Below are positions 1 to 11,152 of a DNA stretch of 64,000 bases, one piece after another. The stretch is from the NCBI GenBank assembly GCA_001592805.2, contig CP051140.1:2915501-2979500 (forward strand), given 5' to 3'. The notes under the pieces were generated by a model that did no database searches, was not told the origin of the DNA, and saw nothing but the letters and a program-made list of their open reading frames with translations. This DNA comes from Peltaster fructicola. Lineage: Eukaryota > Ascomycota > Dothideomycetes. Positions within the stretch are counted from its first letter, which is position 1; the number at the start of each line of letters is the position of its first letter. The translations under genes and the position numbers were made by a program.

Positions 1-1174
1 TGCATGCAGGTTTCAATCCATCGCACTATACAAGTGTGTCAGTCCCTTCTAGACATCAATGTCGTCAATATGACCTCGACACACATACCGCAGTCTTGCG
101 TCGTCGACAACCGTTACACGCAACAGGGATGCTCTTGTAAACACGCTTCTTCCGACCACCCGAGGGTAAGGCTGCTCGTTCGTCTGACTGACCCGCTCTG
201 AGTCGTTGGCTCATTGTGAAGTCATAAGGGAAGGTGACAGGCGAGCGTGTGCAGCAGGTTCCGATCGTTGCGTCACCAGTTTCGGGACGAGTGCTGCGTA
301 GAAGCGAGGAGTGCGTTTAGATTACTGATTTTGGAAGGAATCTATGCGCCATGTTTTAGAAGGAAGTTGTGTCATATACTATAGTCTTCCGTCTGAGAAC
401 TTGATCGCAGCATATAGTGTAGAGAGTGCGATGATACCGCAATGCCGTTACCACTTGCTTGAATGCTAGGCAATCGCCAAGATAGGGGCCATAGGTCCGT
501 CGGCGCTGCGATGCACATCGTAGCTGTTGCGAACTGGTTGGAAGAATGTATGTCACTCTGAACCCACCTGTGGTCGGTATGTGCTCAGTGTGGCTGCATA
601 TCACATCTCCGATTTCGAGAGCATTGATCGCAATCGACTCGTGCGGAAGTCACTCCGTTTGCTTGCCGGACCTTGCGACATTGTGCTTCGCGTAGCTGAG
701 CCTTCTGCTGCGCATCCACGACATAGTGGTTTTGTGGCACGAAGGGACTGATGTTCAGAGCAAAGGCGAAATCGCCACGGTGACTAACGCACGATTCCGC
801 ATCAGGTAGCCACAAGCCATGTGGCTAAACTACGGTACCGACTTCGGCTGACTAAGAAATCTCTTCGCCGCCCAGTCGTCACTTTCCCTTGGCCGATGCC
901 TTTCTAAGCCAGTGCCTCGATCGTGTGATACCAAAAACACCTCATACCCTAAGAATTCACGAAGTTTTAGGAGGGCGAGATGAGCATCAAAATCGCTCAC
1001 GATGGTATAAGTATGGCCTTGATTCCTTGTCATGAATGATCTCCATCACACAACACAACACAATACAGACAACCAGATCAGATTATCATCTCTACTAGCT
1101 ATCAAACAGCTCCTCAATCAATCATAATACACATATCCAAACCACTACCACCAACACTTAATCAACCAATCGAA
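1..1174. other. Gene-free left edge
   Basis: Only short, mutually overlapping reading frames without recognisable protein character are present. The last 130 bases before position 1175 are rich in CA and AC runs (ACACAACACAACACAATACAG and following), the usual look of a fungal 5' untranslated leader, and probably belong to the small gene that follows. Confidence 0.5.
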
Positions 1175-1396
1175 ATGGCATTCTTCGGCATCTTCAAGAA
1201 GAACAACTCCACTGAGTCTGCTCAAGCTGAAAAGCAGCCAAAGCCATCCATCAGAGATCTTCAAGCTCGCGCCTTCGACAGATGGGCAGCAGATGGATCA
1301 GTTGAGCCAAAGGCTCGACGAGTCTCTCACTTCGAGGAGGAGCGCGCTCGCCGCCACTCCCAGGAGAACAGTGTGGTAATGAGGACTTCCATGTAA
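1175..1396 (+). CDS. Small basic hypothetical protein (73 aa)
   Basis: Single-exon frame of 73 residues beginning MAFFGIFKKN and ending MRTSM. I do not recognise the family. The start is supported by a CA-rich leader directly upstream and an adenine at -3 (cgaaATGg). The sequence is charged, with a short hydrophobic start (AFFGIF), a KKN cluster, an aromatic patch (RAFDRWAADG) and a basic helix (FEEERARRH). No signal peptide, cysteine or transmembrane segment is visible. Codon use looks like that of neighbouring genes (C-ending codons preferred), which favours a real gene over chance. It lies 388 bp upstream of the INCENP gene on the same strand. Function unknown. Confidence 0.55.
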   Translation: MAFFGIFKKNNSTESAQAEKQPKPSIRDLQARAFDRWAADGSVEPKARRVSHFEEERARRHSQENSVVMRTSM

Positions 1397-1783
1397 ATGG
1401 CACCTCGAACCGGTCTGGCGTTTTGAGCATTATTGCGAAGGGTATACCCACAGTCTACTGTCTGCATTGTCTTGTAGCAAATAGCATCTGAATTCATCAT
1501 CATGCAACACTATCTCATAGTGTCCGTCTGATCTCGTGAACTCGTGTCAAAAGCGTCCTCTGGTCCGTGCGCGATACGCGAACTTCCATGCTTTCGCGGT
1601 CAAAACAATGACTTCAAACAGCTCTGCATCACAGCACCACCGTCAGGCAACGACCACCGTGTATTCCAGCATTCTCAACCTGTCCTGCAGCACTTACAGT
1701 CATGCGTTATACCTAGTGATCACTACATCCTAGTCCGTAAAGGCATTGTTTACAACCAAGATAAACATACCAACTTCAACAAC

Positions 1784-4700
1784 ATGGCTTCAAGCACACA
1801 AACTCGACACGCCTTGGCGTCGTACGAGTGGATTAAGGACGAGAGAAGCCAGGCCAGCGACGAGACAGCGAAGCATATCGAAGACTTCAGCTACAGTGTC
1901 ACTCATGAGCTCGAATGGCTTAATGAGAAGATGGCAGAGGTCTTCAGCGCAGACCCCAAGTATGTTGCGCATTTCTATCACAGTAGCACTAGCTGACACG
2001 ATATCAGAACACTCACAGATATATTCAAGACTCCCGGACGATTACGAGCCAAGACACCTCGCACAGCGAAGAAGCTAGCAGTAGCCAGCCCACGCGTACC
2101 ACTTGGTGACATCTTCGCTCCCAACGCGCGATCACCTCCAGCCACACAACTGATCAGCGCGATTGACTATGCACCATCACTTCGAGCCGAGAGCAATGCC
2201 GAGAACTGGGAGCCAGACAGTAAGGCAGTCAGCAGAAGCAAGAGCCCTCAGAGAGTGGGACAACCTGGCAATACCGATTCTGGATACCATGGCATGACGG
2301 AGGATGAAACCGACAACGAGCGTCATTCACAGATACAACATGAGTTACAGAATCAGATCAAGGCACCAACCAAGGACATCAACACAGATGACACCGCACA
2401 AAGTGGTGAAGACTCCTTCTCGTCTGCTCCCGAGAACATCGACGCACGAAAACTTGCAACTGAGGATTCACGGCCAGTCGAGACAGTGATCGCCACTGAC
2501 ACATACGACGACTCGCCAATGTCAGATACAGAAGAGCCTGAAAGAACTTCGAATAGGAAGAGTAGTTTCAATTTCTCGTCTCTCCCGGCGCGCGAGCCGT
2601 TACTCGCAAAGAAGAGCCTTGGAGCTCGCCAGAGCCATCTGGATGGACAATCACAAGCAAGTCTTGGTGGAAAGACTGCTCAGAAGAGTGCAGAGGTGGC
2701 CGTTCCAGGCGAGCCGCACAAATCAACAACACAACTACTGCACGAGCGCATAACTATGCTTGGACAAGCCAGACAGGCAAAGACCATCCCGAAGAGTGTG
2801 CATTACCCGGAACTCCCCTCAGACTCGACGAGTGCTGCTCAGCCCGAGCCGGTCGAAACACTTCCACCTCCTCCTGCCACGTCTACATCTACAGCATCAG
2901 AGTCAGTCCGACCACAGAGTGCATACTTCGATCAGCCAGCACGGCCTTTGAGTGCGCACAACGACCAATCAGCACGACCAATCTCGATGATCAGTCTCAG
3001 TACCACTGCTGAACACAACACTCCTGTAGGCTCACCCGCAAGCAAGAAGCAGTACGATGGTCCCTTGAGCGCATCGAAGAACAGACTCATGTCTGTGCTT
3101 AAATCAGCTAGGAGTATCTTCGCTTCATCGGCCAGCGCAAGTGCAGCAGCAAAGCTTGAGGCTCACAGTACCACACCACAGCGCCCATCGCCAACACGCG
3201 ATATTTCGTACGAATCCAAGAACGAATCTGTCATGAATATGCCTGGAGCCCTCCAGTCAGACCACAGTCTTGCTCGTACTATGAGCAGGCCACTATCCAT
3301 CATTTCGATGAGCCCGAGCAGGAAAACACGAAGCTCGAATGAAAGTGCGCGGAAGCGTGAAAAGGAGCTCAAAGCTCAGCAGAAGGCTGAAGACGAGCTT
3401 GAAAGAGCACGCCAGAAAGAACAAGCTAAAGCTATGAAAGAGGCAGAACAGCGAGCCAAGGCTGAAGCTGCAGAGATGGCGAGACGAGAAGCAGAAGCTC
3501 AAAAGGTTGCCAAGGCCCAGGAAAAGGAGACAAAGTCTGCTCTTCCTCTTGCTGGTAAGCTGCGCTCTGTAGGCAAGCCAGTGCGGCTGGTGAACAATCC
3601 CAAGGACAAGCCAGCTCCTGTCAATGTCAAGACTGCAAGCCAATACCAGACCGACACAACTCAACCGAGGCCTACAAGCAGCATGCGTCCGTCTTCTGTC
3701 CAGGGCACCATCAAGGTTTCGACCTTGCAGTCGACCAAGAGTGGTGCCAGAGCACTTGAAGCTGCAGCCAGGAAGAAAGAGCTCGAAGAGAAAGAGAAAG
3801 CACGTCGTCAGCAACAGAAGGCAGAGCTTGAGCGTAAGCGCGCAGCTGCACGAGCCGAGGACGAGCGCAAGGTAGCAGATGCACAACGTGTTGCACAAGA
3901 AACCAAGATGGCTGTACTGAAGCAAGCAGAAAAGGTCGCCGAAGCCAAGCGTCGTGAGTTGCAGAAGCTGGAACAGCAGCGCGTTGAAGCTCAACGCCAG
4001 CAAGAAGAGGCAGACAGACTGAAGGCTGCTCATGAGCTCGCCGAGGCTATCGCCCGAGAACGAGCTCAACAACAAGCACAGATTCGCAACGATGTCACGG
4101 GCACCATTCGACAGCTAGGCCAGAAATCAGCCGATACCTCGCGCCCAGCAATACAGACAAACCCGGCAAAACCAGCCAAGCGACCTCTTGCTGATAGTGA
4201 GGAATCATCTCAAGCTCGGCCCGGTCCTGCGTATCAACAGAACGAAGGCAAACGACGCAAGACTGATGAGCTCGAAGAGGCAAACCAACGTACATCAGTC
4301 ATGGCACCGCCTAAGCGGCCGTCCACCATGCGCAAAGTAAGAGTCTTGCATCATATCACTATCGTGACTGACCATGAGCAGGAAACACTCACTAGGTTCC
4401 CAACTGGCTATGCACAGGCTCCTCCAGCTGCGAATCCGCCTGCGACACTGTTCAAGACAACGGTGTCCAGTCAGCATCAATCTCAGCACCTTAGACCAGC
4501 ACCGACACACCCTAGCCAGACAGTGCAGATGTCGAATGCTCGTATACCTTTCGCAGACAGCTCGAAGCCAAATGTCGCAGCACCATCTGGATATCCTGAG
4601 CACAATGGCAAATTCAAGACTCCAGTGAGGCCAGCACAAGGTACTGCCAAGTCCGCTGCCAAGTCGTCACCAATGTATCCGAATGGCGACTCAATCGCGC

Positions 4701-5047
4701 TGCCAGAGATCGCGACAGACAGCGAGGACGAAGACGATGATGATGACGACAATGCCGGGTTCCGTAATGCAAGCTGGGCAGCCAGTCCTGCTCTCCGCGA
4801 CCTGCTTGCCCAACAGCAATTCGTGGATCCAGAGACGGTGTTCGGTCCAATTGGAGAGCTGAAGATGGAGGAGGTCTTCAAGAATGGCAAGAATCCAGAA
4901 CGTCTCAAGAAGTTCCGAGATCGTGGAAGCAGTGCAGCTTGGATACAGAATGGCGATGCTGTGACCAGCGCTGAGAAACGACGAAACATGGAGCTTATAG
5001 AGCGTGTCGCTCGAGAGGGCGGTTGGAGATATGAGCCAGGTCTTTGA
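1784..5047 (+). CDS. SLI15: Inner centromere protein INCENP/Sli15-like
   Basis: Scaffold of the chromosomal passenger complex, which anchors and activates Aurora kinase at centromeres and on the spindle. Exons: 1784-1959 and 2008-5047, with a second likely intron at 4337-4381. The first intron (48 nt) joins in frame to TLTDIFKTPGR, giving an N-terminal part like that of fungal INCENPs (helical residues 1-58, then TPGR and basic KTPRTAKK). The middle is disordered and Ser/Pro-rich, followed by a long Lys/Glu/Ala/Arg/Gln coiled coil (about residues 505-760). The C-terminal 90 residues are the IN-box: WAASPALRDLL, VDPETVFGPI, LKMEEVFKN, then RGSSAAWI with the serines that Aurora phosphorylates in the family. 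An acidic EDEDDDDDDN run precedes the IN-box. The product is 1,056 aa with both introns removed or 1,071 aa if the 45-nt one is kept. Identification is firm from the IN-box. Confidence 0.9.
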
Positions 5048-5189
5048 AGCATTGCCGCTACGGCGTTGAAGTGCAATAACGGCTAATGAATGGTATGATG
5101 AAGCAAAAGGGTTTCTAATTGAGATCTGACAACACTTCTATCCTGCTATGTATGCTTGTCATTGCTCGTGACTCGTGGGTATCAATGTA

Positions 5190-6188
5190 TCATTTATCGT
5201 CTTGGCTTCGTCGTAATGCTGCAGCAGCTTCTCGAAGGCCATCTCTAACTCCATCGCCAACGTTTTCAGCACACCAGACGCCAAAATCCGCAAGTTTCTG
5301 TCCGATGATGCCATCGTTGTAGGCCCACACAGCGCAGAGCACTGCAATGAGCTGCGCAGATGTGATCTGGACCAAACTGAGTGTACGGTTGAGACACTGC
5401 TCTCCAAGCTTGTGTCGTCGTTCGAACTCATGCAACCTTCTTGCCAGGAACTTCATGTAGGGTAATGCAGTCGCGAACGCAAAGAAGCACCAGAAGACAA
5501 GCACCGAGATCATCATGCGGAAGGCTGATTGTCGGGGTTCATCCTGTGGCTGCGTAATGCTCTCCTGTGGTCTGTCACTCTCACGAATCTCTGCTGGCAG
5601 CGCGGCTTTGGAGCCTACTCTTTCGGTGTCCGTCAACTCCTCAGGAAGAGCGCGCAACAGATATGCTACGCCGTCCAAGTACAACCTTCTCTGGTATTCA
5701 TTGTTGGCATTAGGATTGGTCCGCAACTCTTGAGCACTCTGCGCCACGAGTAATAGTCCTTGGTTTGCAAACTTAAAGCGAACGAGGTCGTCGATCATCT
5801 GGGACTGGACATCACACGATAGCGCGAGCTGCGGTTGAGTTGGAGTTGCAGAGGAGGAAGTAGGGCGACTCGATTGTGCCGAAGCGAACTCTGCGTCCAT
5901 ATCGTCTTCATCAGACGATGGCGGATCCTCACTGTATGGTGGAGGCGGGCTTATCTCACCACATAAAATGTTGCTTGATTGTCGTTGATGCCTGCTCGGA
6001 CGTGTGTATGTTGCGGCTATGTCTCGAAAAGATGATAATCTGCGATGTAAGAAGCGTGGAACAACGCCCTGAAAGACCGAAGATGTGCTATCGGCGTTGC
6101 GAAGGCTTGCGGCAGACCCATGCTCGTCTGCTGATAGTGATAACGAACCGTGCTGCATTGCGATGCTGGTAGGAATGCAGATGACCAT
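5190..6188 (-). CDS. Two-pass membrane protein, fungal hypothetical
   Basis: Single exon; the first ATG of the frame is at 6188 (MVICIPTS). A second ATG at 6158 (MQHGSLSLS) is an equally good start. The N-terminal half is disordered, with a proline tract (SPPPPYSEDPPSSDEDD). A helical segment at about residues 125-200 (MIDDLVRFKFANQGLLLVAQ) precedes two hydrophobic stretches near the C-terminus: MMISVLVFWCFFAFATALPY and a second starting LSLVQITSAQLIAVLCAVWA. The tail is charged and helical. PPPPYSEDPP resembles the PY-type and phosphorylation-rich cytosolic tails of fungal membrane proteins, which is suggestive only. I do not recognise the family. It is convergent with the INCENP gene, 142 bp between stops. 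Confidence 0.7.
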   Translation of the reverse strand: MVICIPTSIAMQHGSLSLSADEHGSAASLRNADSTSSVFQGVVPRFLHRRLSSFRDIAATYTRPSRHQRQSSNILCGEISPPPPYSEDPPSSDEDDMDAEFASAQSSRPTSSSATPTQPQLALSCDVQSQMIDDLVRFKFANQGLLLVAQSAQELRTNPNANNEYQRRLYLDGVAYLLRALPEELTDTERVGSKAALPAEIRESDRPQESITQPQDEPRQSAFRMMISVLVFWCFFAFATALPYMKFLARRLHEFERRHKLGEQCLNRTLSLVQITSAQLIAVLCAVWAYNDGIIGQKLADFGVWCAENVGDGVRDGLREAAAALRRSQDDK

Positions 6189-7985
6189 ATCCACGCGCAG
6201 GTGACGCGGAAAAAGGGAAGCTATGTCTTTGTGCTGTCACAGGAAGAGCAGAAGGAGCTGTAAAGAGAGTGGAAGTGTTGAGCTGCATTGCAGGTGCGCG
6301 CCAGAGAACGAAATTACACTACAGACCTCGTTGTCGTCTCAACCGAGCTGATTTCTAGACCACGTTGGTGTCCCGTCCCAGGGTGCAAGATGGTGGGCGA
6401 AAGTGCAAGGCTAAGAGGAGAAAGTGTTTCGACATGTGAAACCAGACAGGGCTGCATGTGTCAGTTGAGCCACAGTCCCGATTCGTTCCGAGCACGTGAT
6501 CGTCTTCTGCCTCTGCATGATTGTGGCACAGCAGTAAGACATGCTTGATGTCCTGCATGCAGATGAAGCCAGCTAGTGTTGTTGAGATAGCGTGCACAAT
6601 CGGTACTGGGGGTTCGTTGCAGGAAAGGTTCTGCTTGACAGTCGAGAGGGTGCCAGGGAGGCACAATATTCAGCCACGGCGAAAGCGTGCACAGTATTCT
6701 GGAGTGGTGATAATGGCAAAAGAGAGCTCACGTCTCATGATGGACATGGGTGCCCTCTTTGCTTAGATGTCGCTATCGGACATTGCATTGAGCTGAGCAA
6801 CAGTGGTTGGTGCATCCAGCAGCTGTGTAAGCATTGCTGAGAAGTAGGATGGCAAGGTCTTCAGTGGATGCCGAGCCAAGACTGACGCAGGATAGTTGAG
6901 CGATACGAGCGAAACAAAGAATGAGTAGATGAGAAGAATGTCTCACTCGTATCGGAGGAGTAGGACGTGAGTTGGATGAAACGAACATTCGATGCCTTGT
7001 CGCACTACGACCAAATTGCAAGTAGATTGTCATCGACCACCAGCTGAGACGACCACATCCTCATCATGGCTCCATCATAGTCCTTGCAGCATCAAGATTG
7101 TTGATGTCTGTATGCGTGGTGTTGCTGTGTTCATAGTGGCCATGCATTAGTGCCGCGTGTCGGATAAACGGCTCGAAAGAAGAGACGAGTCAGGATCCAC
7201 ATGCAGACAACGAACCGCGAAGATGTCGGTGATCCTTTCAAGGGAGGTCTTCGGACCCGTTCTTCGCTGCAGCATGCTGACTAGCTCTGTCTTCCCAACG
7301 ATTGCGCACGCGATCAGCTCGATGGCTGGGTTGAGCGATTCTCTGCGCCAAGTGCCAAGTCGACGCAAGTATGGACGACAATCTCTCGATGTGGTTGTGA
7401 TAATCGTGTACTGTACAACATAGAAGGTTCAAAGTTGTGGCAGTGAAGCTGTGTGACGCTTTGTCGTGCAGCCACGATCCGGAAGGCGGCCTGCGTCGTC
7501 TTTGTAGCACGTTACTGGTATACCTTCTGATGACTCGGCAGTGAGCATAGTGGTACGTCGACAGGCACAACGGACGAAAGTACACACCGTGGGGCCGATT
7601 GCTCAAAGGAACAGGCTTTGTTGACCTTGGAGAAGCCGCGTGGCAGGCTCGCGTTCCCTTGGTATGAGAGCCCTAACGCAGCTGGTCGAAGTGAGCGCAT
7701 CAACCACCGTTGTTGTCCAGGATGTAGCAAGCACGGTGCTGCCGGGCATTCCATGTCTCTCGCATGAGTCGTCCGTTGCGTACTCCGTCAACGCATCCTC
7801 TTCTCTCGTGTGTCATCATTAACCTGCGAACTTGCAAAGCCACACTGCGTCGTTCTCGATACCTTATCAGATCCCTACATCATTCGAGCTCTTTAAGGTC
7901 AATCGTCGCCTGTAGTGATATCTTACACTGTTATGTTGCGGTCTGCCTGGTGTTGACCTCATCAATCGATGACAACAACGAAATC
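6189..7985. other. Long intergenic stretch (about 1.8 kb)
   Basis: It separates the divergent membrane-protein gene (5190-6188, minus) and the arylsulfotransferase gene (from 7986, plus), so it holds both promoters. Reading frames of 60-120 codons overlap on both strands with no family resemblance and no plausible splice chain. No tRNA and no repeat longer than a few tens of bases was seen. Confidence 0.5.
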
Positions 7986-9895
7986 ATGAGAGGACTTGTA
8001 CTAGATTTCTGGCTCGCCACAACATGTCTGGCAGCCAGTCTTCATCCATACAGCTTGGCGACTGACCGTGGCGTGTACGGCGCATATCCAGTACAGAATT
8101 ATGTCACCGAGCCAGCTTTGACATCGCCAATACTCAACTGGCTCAAATGGGATCCAGCATGTGAAGATGGCCGGTTGTATTTCCTTGCACCTCGTGGTGA
8201 GCATATATCCAATCCGGGCCCAATGATACTCGATGGGAAAGGCGAGATGATTTGGAGCCACCACTTCGACAACGACTTCGGTGGCCAGGCATACGATCTT
8301 AAGGTCCAGCACTACCGAGGGCAGGACTACCTGACCTTCTGGCTGGGTAATGATGGGGTTAGAGGACACGGCGCAGGCGCCTACTATATGGTCAGCTTGA
8401 TCATTCTTCATTGCTCACCTATGCTGACGCTTCACAGCTCGACAACTCCTACGAGATCATTCATCAAGTGAACGCTGCGGGCGGTCTTGAAGCTGATCTG
8501 CATGAGTTCCTGATCACTCCTGAGGGCACAGCTCTGTTGACAGTGTATGATAAGCACTATTTCGACCTGAGTGCGTATCGAGACTTCAGCCAGGACGACG
8601 AGCAACCAAACTACATCTGGGACTGCTTGCTACAAGAGGTCGACATCCTCTCCGGCGAGCTCTTATTCGAATGGCGAGCCTCGGATCACGTCAACCTCAC
8701 AGATACCTACCGTCATGTCGACAATGAGGGTACGAATGAGGTTCCATGGGATTGGTTTCACCTCAACAGTATTGCCAAGGATGAGCTGGGCAACTACCTC
8801 TTCTCTGCTCGCTTCACGCATAGCGTGACCTACATCGATGGCCGTACTGGAGATATCCTGTGGACGCTTGGAGGTCGGCGCAACAACTTCATGGATCTGA
8901 GTGGTGACGGCCTGAGCCTCTCATTTGCGAATCAGCATGACGCACGTTTCCATGCGCTAGATGCCTTTCCTGGTACATACACAGCACCGCAGGAACAAAG
9001 TGGTGTATCGCGGCGACTATTGACGTTGTTCGACAACTCCGAGGACGACAGCATCTCGCGTGGGTTGCTCATGGAGGTGACATATCCAACTGCGAATGCT
9101 GCAAGTGCGCCCGATCTCGCAGCAGATGATTCGACGACAGTGCTGAATGGTACAGACCCAGCATTCACAGTGCGTCTGATCCAGTTTTTCGAAAATCCTC
9201 GTGGTTTACGTACACCCTCTCAAGGCTCGATGCAGACGCTTGCAGGCGAGCAGACCAAAGTGCTGGTAGGCTACGGCTACAACGCCGTATTCACCGAGTT
9301 CGACAGCAACGGATCAGTGCTTTGCGATGTCCACTATGGTGCAGAGACTTCCTGGAATACTGGTGAGATCCAAAGCTATCGAGCCTTCAAGTTCGAATGG
9401 TCGAGCAAGCCGAAGGCCAGTCCAAGGATCGACATAGACGACGACAATGAATTGCTCTACATGAGCTGGAATGGCGCAACAGAGGTCACCGAGTGGCTAA
9501 TCCAAGGAACGGACGAGATCGACGTCCAAGATGACGACTGGGAGGATCTACTTCGTGTAGAGAGGTCCGGCTTCGAGACGACTGTCGCACTACCAAATCG
9601 ACGCGCCACCTACAAGCAATTCGTGCGGGCAATCGCATTGTCCTCAAATGGTACCGTCCTCGAGTACGGCACAAGCGAGGTTCTGGACCGAGGAGAGCTG
9701 TCGTGGGCGACGCTGCTCGATATTACGGCATGGACTCTCGCTGAGGGCATCGTATTCGGTGTCGTCGCAGCCGCGGTCATACTGTTCCTTTACAGCTCGA
9801 AGAGATGGCGAGGCTATCACCTGAGCCGCTCGTATGCTGCACCATTACGCTGGAAGCGAGGCGCCATATATCGTCGGTTGAGTGGAGGTTCTTGA
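7986..9895 (+). CDS. Arylsulfotransferase-like membrane protein
   Basis: Two exons, 7986-8390 and 8438-9895, with a 47-nt phase-0 intron (branch-like ATGCTGACG, acceptor CACAG), giving 620 aa. The N-terminus is a hydrophobic leader (LVLDFWLATTCLAAS), so the main domain is probably lumenal or extracellular. The body resembles the arylsulfotransferase/ASST-type beta-propeller proteins common in ascomycetes: ISNPGPMILDGKGEMIW, LTFWLGND, then ANQHDARFHAL, where an HD-containing blade carries the family's key histidine. WDWFHLNSIAKD is also typical. Near residues 570-590 there is a transmembrane helix (GIVFGVVAAAVILFLY) followed by a basic cytosolic tail. The bacterial enzymes move sulfate between phenols; the fungal members' substrate is unknown, so the activity is inferred from fold family only. 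Confidence 0.82.
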
Positions 9896-10180
9896 GAGCC
9901 GGTCTTCGTAGGGAGACATCTGTGTGCTAGGATCATGGTGTTGGTGGCAAGGCCTGCTTCTGCATTGATCGAATGATACCCAATGACTTTTGTACAAAGA
10001 ACAATTGTAAACAGATTTCTGGCAAAGAGTAGTTGTCGACATGAATGGCGCGTCGTGAACGTTATGTCCTTGGCGTGCTTTTTGGCTTGGCTGACGTCAA
10101 TCAGTCTGGACATTGATCGCTCAGGCCGACCATCTCGCACTATCTCACATCATTCTGTGTCGCGTGATCGCACGTGAACG

Positions 10181-11152
10181 ATGAATGACTACGAATCGCG
10201 CCGACAAGAGCGCATTGCGCGGAATAAAGCCTTGCTCGCCGAGCTTGACGTCAAACCTCTCGTGGCACGGTCGAACAACGCACATCATGTGGACGGCAGG
10301 CCAACAGCAAAGCGAAGGAAGATAGTCAAAGACAGTGCTCCTCTGAGGACGTCTTCACGAATTGCTGCTGCACCTACAAAACCGAACTATCAGGATGAAC
10401 CAAGCATCAAGGCTATACCGTTGCCACGCTCAACGAAGAAAGTTGCTTCAGTCAAGCAGCTAGGCTCAATCATCAAGGAGGCGGACGAGCCACTGGTCCC
10501 GGTCAAAGATGTCGACGAGATACAGGCTGGCTGGACCGCCTGGACTGCAGTGGCAGAGGAGCCTGTTCGAACAGCGGATGGGAAGTTCCATTTCGGTGAC
10601 TACCCAGACTTCACTCCCAACAAGTCACCAGAGGAAATGCTGAGAGAAGGTTGCTTTGGCGGTCAATACTACCGTCCTGTGCGCTCAAGGAAGCTAGGCA
10701 TCGTTATACAAAACGACTGGACAGAGTTACCATCCTCATGGATCGAAGGCTTGAATGCAGAAACTCACCTCATCAATCTCGAGTACGACACAGACATCAA
10801 CAAGTTTAAAGTTGCGTGTGGCCAGAGCATCGAAGAATGGGAGGCAGCCGGCTGGATCTCTCATGAACACGACGTCAGAGGCTGGTTCCAATGGTACACT
10901 CGATTCTACCGAGGCCGAAGATGTGATGACGATGATCGTCAGGTCAGTCGGTGGAAGAAGTGCGTGGGTGAGACTGGTCGTTGGCGAAGGATGCTGCTGA
11001 AGAAGTATCTACAGCTTGGTGTTCGGGATGTCTTCGATGATGGCGCCGACGAGGATGCGCCTGAGGTTTCGCCTGTGATGCATCAAACATGCCACCACTG
11101 GGCATATGAGGTCAGGCAAGGCGACTTGGATGATGCTTGGGCTGGACGATGA
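10181..11152 (+). CDS. Conserved fungal protein, unknown function
   Basis: Single exon, 323 aa, starting MNDYESRRQERIARNKALL. This opening resembles the N-terminal YExxRxxRIxxNxxLL helix of Cmr1/DDB2-type nuclear WD proteins, but no WD repeats follow. A basic RPTAKRRKIVKD nuclear-localisation-like stretch comes next. The C-terminal 190 residues form a globular region with many Trp and Gly: FTPNKSPEEMLREGCFGGQYYRP, the LPSSWIEGL segment, WEAAGWISHEHDVRGWFQWY, RFYRGRRCDDDDRQVSRW and a final HQTCHHWAYEVRQGD. I have seen this layout in uncharacterised fungal proteins and cannot name a function. A nuclear role is a guess from the basic motif. Confidence 0.75.
   Translation: MNDYESRRQERIARNKALLAELDVKPLVARSNNAHHVDGRPTAKRRKIVKDSAPLRTSSRIAAAPTKPNYQDEPSIKAIPLPRSTKKVASVKQLGSIIKEADEPLVPVKDVDEIQAGWTAWTAVAEEPVRTADGKFHFGDYPDFTPNKSPEEMLREGCFGGQYYRPVRSRKLGIVIQNDWTELPSSWIEGLNAETHLINLEYDTDINKFKVACGQSIEEWEAAGWISHEHDVRGWFQWYTRFYRGRRCDDDDRQVSRWKKCVGETGRWRRMLLKKYLQLGVRDVFDDGADEDAPEVSPVMHQTCHHWAYEVRQGDLDDAWAGR

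Noticed and set aside
3293-4075. A 260-codon open frame on the minus strand, Leu/Cys-rich
   Set aside because: It is the antisense of the Lys/Glu coiled coil of INCENP. Such codon-biased stretches give long mirror frames rich in Leu and Cys.
4483-5076. A 197-codon minus-strand frame over the IN-box
   Set aside because: The plus strand encodes the recognised IN-box; the mirror frame has no family character.
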